Shown in pieces: positions 6,071 to 7,204 of a stretch of 7,204 nt of DNA. Location: assembly GCA_029856615.1 (NCBI GenBank), contig JAHKLF010000076.1, positions 1 through 7,204 of the forward strand, given 5' to 3'. The position numbers and the translations under genes were made by a program. Positions within the stretch are counted from its first letter, which is position 1; the number at the start of each line of letters is the position of its first letter. The notes beneath the pieces are model-generated. The model made no database searches, had not been told where the DNA came from, and saw only the letters and a list, made by a program, of their open reading frames with translations. The DNA is from Candidatus Njordarchaeota archaeon (GTDB lineage: Archaea > Asgardarchaeota > Njordarchaeia > Njordarchaeales > Njordarchaeaceae).

Positions 6071-6079
6071 ATCACCTCC
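6071..6079 (-). promoter_or_regulatory. Strong ribosome binding site of rbsD, overlapping the kinase stop codon
   Basis: The - strand reads GGAGGTGAT, a perfect complement to the archaeal 16S rRNA 3' end, four bases before ATG 6066. The TGA inside it (6072-6074) is the stop codon of the upstream kinase, an arrangement that favours re-initiation by ribosomes finishing the kinase. Confidence 0.85.
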
Positions 6080-7040
6080 AAATTCCTAAAGCTTCAGCTT
6101 TCCTTAATAAATCTAATAGTTCATCTTTCTTAGGACTACCCCTTGTCTCTATCTTAGTAGCTTTAAATGCTCCCGCAGTATTTGCCCATTTTAATGCCTC
6201 TAAATCATCAAAACCTAGAACTTTTGCTGATGCAAAAGCGCCTATGAAGGCATCTCCGCACCCCACTGTGTTGACAACTTTTAGCCCTAGTTTTTCTAGT
6301 GGAATAGCAGCTAGCCAGTGAAGCTCTGCACCACGCTCTTTTACTAAGAATGATCCTTTTTCACCATGCTTAATAATCGCAACGATATTAGGGTTTATTT
6401 CTGATAGCTTTTCTCCTACTTTTTTAGGCTCACTAGTTCCCAATAAGTGCTCGTATTCTAAGTGGTTAAGGATAAAGTAGTCTACATTTCGCAATGTTTC
6501 TCTTAATTTTTCTAGACCATATTCAACATATACCCCAGGATCCCAAATAACTATCCTTTCACCATCTTTATGTGCAATCTCAGCTAATTTCTCAGCCGTT
6601 TCAAGTGGAGGATCCATGATCACAATTACTTTACTTTCCCTGATTAATCTCAATATTTGCTCCTCCATCAAAGCTTCTGGCCCAAACCTTAGATTCGCTC
6701 CAAAAAAAGTGTGAATGACATTCCTTCCTTGAGCGTCAATTACGATGTAAGCTTGTCCAGATTCTACACCATTAATTATCTTTATTCCCGAGGTTATTAC
6801 CCCCTCATCCTCTAAAATCCTAATTTGGATCTTACCGATATCATCGTCGCCTAACGCTCCAATGAATGCAACCTTATTTGATCCTAGAATCCTCGCCGCG
6901 GCAACAGCAACATTGGCGGCAGTTCCTCCAGATACCCTCTTGATCTCTCTTACTGGAACTTCTTCTCCCAGCTTAGGAAATCTGTCAACAAAAAGAGAAA
7001 TATCCCAATTAATGGCCCCACATGTGATTAAATCAACCAT
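6072..7040 (-). CDS. PfkB-family carbohydrate kinase, probable ribokinase
   Basis: Transfers phosphate from a nucleotide to a sugar or nucleoside hydroxyl. The 322 residues show the PfkB layout: N-terminal GAINWDISLFVDRFPKLGE (8-26), the sugar-binding GGTAANVAVAAARIL (38-52), FIGALGDDDIG (59-69), the central Asn/Glu element NHLEYEHL (192-199), KHGEKGS (224-230) and the catalytic anion-hole signature NTVGCGDAFIGAF (257-269) with D263 as predicted general base. The start ATG has GGGAG six bases upstream (7047-7051). Adjacency and coupling to rbsD argue for ribose as substrate, giving ribose 5-phosphate. Against a simple call, classical ribokinases have GGKGAN where this has GGTAAN, a form also seen in archaeal nucleoside and ketosugar kinases, and the usual alanine or serine before the catalytic GD is cysteine here (C261). 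The kinase family is certain; ribokinase is inferred mainly from context. Confidence 0.85.
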   Translation of the reverse strand: MVDLITCGAINWDISLFVDRFPKLGEEVPVREIKRVSGGTAANVAVAAARILGSNKVAFIGALGDDDIGKIQIRILEDEGVITSGIKIINGVESGQAYIVIDAQGRNVIHTFFGANLRFGPEALMEEQILRLIRESKVIVIMDPPLETAEKLAEIAHKDGERIVIWDPGVYVEYGLEKLRETLRNVDYFILNHLEYEHLLGTSEPKKVGEKLSEINPNIVAIIKHGEKGSFLVKERGAELHWLAAIPLEKLGLKVVNTVGCGDAFIGAFASAKVLGFDDLEALKWANTAGAFKATKIETRGSPKKDELLDLLRKAEALGIWR

Positions 7041-7061
7041 ATTTATCTCCCGAGAATTAAT

Positions 7062-7071
7062 GAATTTATTC
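7062..7071. repeat. GAATTTATTC, copy 1 of a 10-base interrupted palindrome
   Basis: GAAT-TT-ATTC is an inverted repeat with a two-base spacer, lying 21 bases before the kinase start. An identical copy is at 7112-7121, exactly 50 bases away. It could be an operator for the kinase-rbsD operon, or chance in AT-rich DNA. Confidence 0.3.
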
Positions 7072-7079
7072 CCAAGTGC

Positions 7080-7087
7080 TAAAAAAG
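7080..7087 (-). promoter_or_regulatory. Candidate TATA box for the kinase-rbsD operon
   Basis: The - strand reads CTTTTTTA followed by G, the same string as the candidate box before the uracil-DNA glycosylase gene. A start about 25 bases on, near 7058, would leave a short leader containing the GGGAG site at 7047-7051. The element is embedded in the terminator T-tract of the preceding gene, so either reading is possible. Confidence 0.3.
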
Positions 7088-7109
7088 AAAAAGAAAAGAT
7101 AGAAAAGAT
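7081..7109 (-). terminator. T-rich archaeal terminator after the right-edge gene
   Basis: On the - strand, seven bases after the TAA of the right-edge gene, there is a run of four T-tracts (TTTT, TTTT, TTTTT, TTTTTT) broken by single C or CTA/C bases, without a hairpin. Consecutive oligo-T tracts are the known intrinsic termination signal of archaeal RNA polymerase. Confidence 0.65.
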
Positions 7110-7111
7110 GC

Positions 7112-7121
7112 GAATTTATTC
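7112..7121. repeat. GAATTTATTC, copy 2 of a 10-base interrupted palindrome
   Basis: Identical to the copy at 7062-7071. It overlaps the stop codon of the right-edge gene, so its sequence is partly fixed by coding, which weakens the case for an operator. Confidence 0.25.
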
Positions 7122-7204
7122 AGCAAAGATTTTCTTAATGAAGTCACCAACGTATGTTAGAATTTCCTCAAAGCCAGCTAAGTTCATTGGTGGGTCTCCA
7201 GGTA
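7116..7204 (-). CDS. C-terminal end of an unrecognised protein (partial)
   Basis: The - strand is open from the window edge to TAA at 7116-7118, encoding a 28-residue tail that starts PGDPPMNLAGFEEIL and ends GDFIKKIFAE. It looks like a real gene end: it is followed directly by a T-rich terminator, and an amphipathic helix is plausible in the last 18 residues. The PGDPPMN segment suggests an ordered loop before that helix. I cannot name the family from so short a piece. It is in the same direction as the kinase-rbsD operon but separated by 75 bases and a terminator, so probably a separate transcript. Confidence 0.65.
   Translation of the reverse strand, partial: PGDPPMNLAGFEEILTYVGDFIKKIFAE

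Noticed and set aside
6067..6081. A five-residue N-terminal extension of rbsD from TTG 6081
   Set aside because: Those codons are the Shine-Dalgarno sequence and kinase stop region; ATG 6066 matches the family N-terminus.
7116..7204. Naming the right-edge gene from PGDPPMNLAGFEEIL (for example as inositol-phosphate synthase)
   Set aside because: The 28 residues are too few and I could not match them reliably to any family.

Overview
The window is an AT-rich archaeal chromosome segment, most likely from a hyperthermophilic crenarchaeote (Thermoproteota; Desulfurococcales-like is a guess). The archaeal assignment rests on an sn-glycerol-1-phosphate dehydrogenase (the ether-lipid enzyme), a family 4 uracil-DNA glycosylase with a C-terminal PCNA-binding-type motif, a canonical archaeal C/D box guide RNA, TATA-type promoters with TTTATAAA-like boxes, and ribosome binding sites of the GGAGGTGAT type. 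Coding density is high and no stretch over 300 bases lacks a gene. There is no mobile element, CRISPR array, tRNA or rRNA that I can see.

Left part (1-2798, + strand): the 3' nine-tenths or so of a magnesium-chelatase-type I/D fusion (AAA+ ATPase, basic linker, von Willebrand A domain), its 5' end cut off by the window, followed 28 bases later by an iron-sulfur HhH-GPD DNA glycosylase of the MagIII/endonuclease III-related type. The glycosylase gene overlaps, tail to tail by 61 bp, an unrecognised polytopic membrane protein gene on the - strand (2738-3604).

Middle (3605-4541): the 130-base divergent spacer holds the most notable item, an unannotated C/D box sRNA on the - strand (about 3607-3666) with boxes C, D', C' and D at exact archaeal spacing, a terminal stem and a TATA-like box at the right distance. 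Its 3' end abuts the start of the membrane-protein gene. On the + strand the same spacer carries a promoter for the family 4 uracil-DNA glycosylase gene, whose start is best placed at TTG 3771. A second spacer (4401-4541) carries a clear TATA box for the G1P dehydrogenase gene.

Right part (4542-7204): egsA (+) converges on a two-gene - strand operon, a PfkB-family sugar/nucleoside kinase followed by rbsD (D-ribose pyranase), with the rbsD ribosome binding site overlapping the kinase stop codon. Together they look like a ribose salvage unit, although no transporter is in view and the kinase's sugar-site motif is not that of classical ribokinase. At the right edge the last 28 codons of another - strand gene are visible, followed by a T-rich terminator.

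Functionally the window mixes DNA base-excision repair (two Fe-S glycosylases), RNA modification (C/D sRNA), membrane lipid synthesis and pentose use. I see familiar systems rather than a wholly new one; the unlisted sRNA and its fusion to the leader of an unknown membrane protein is the best lead.
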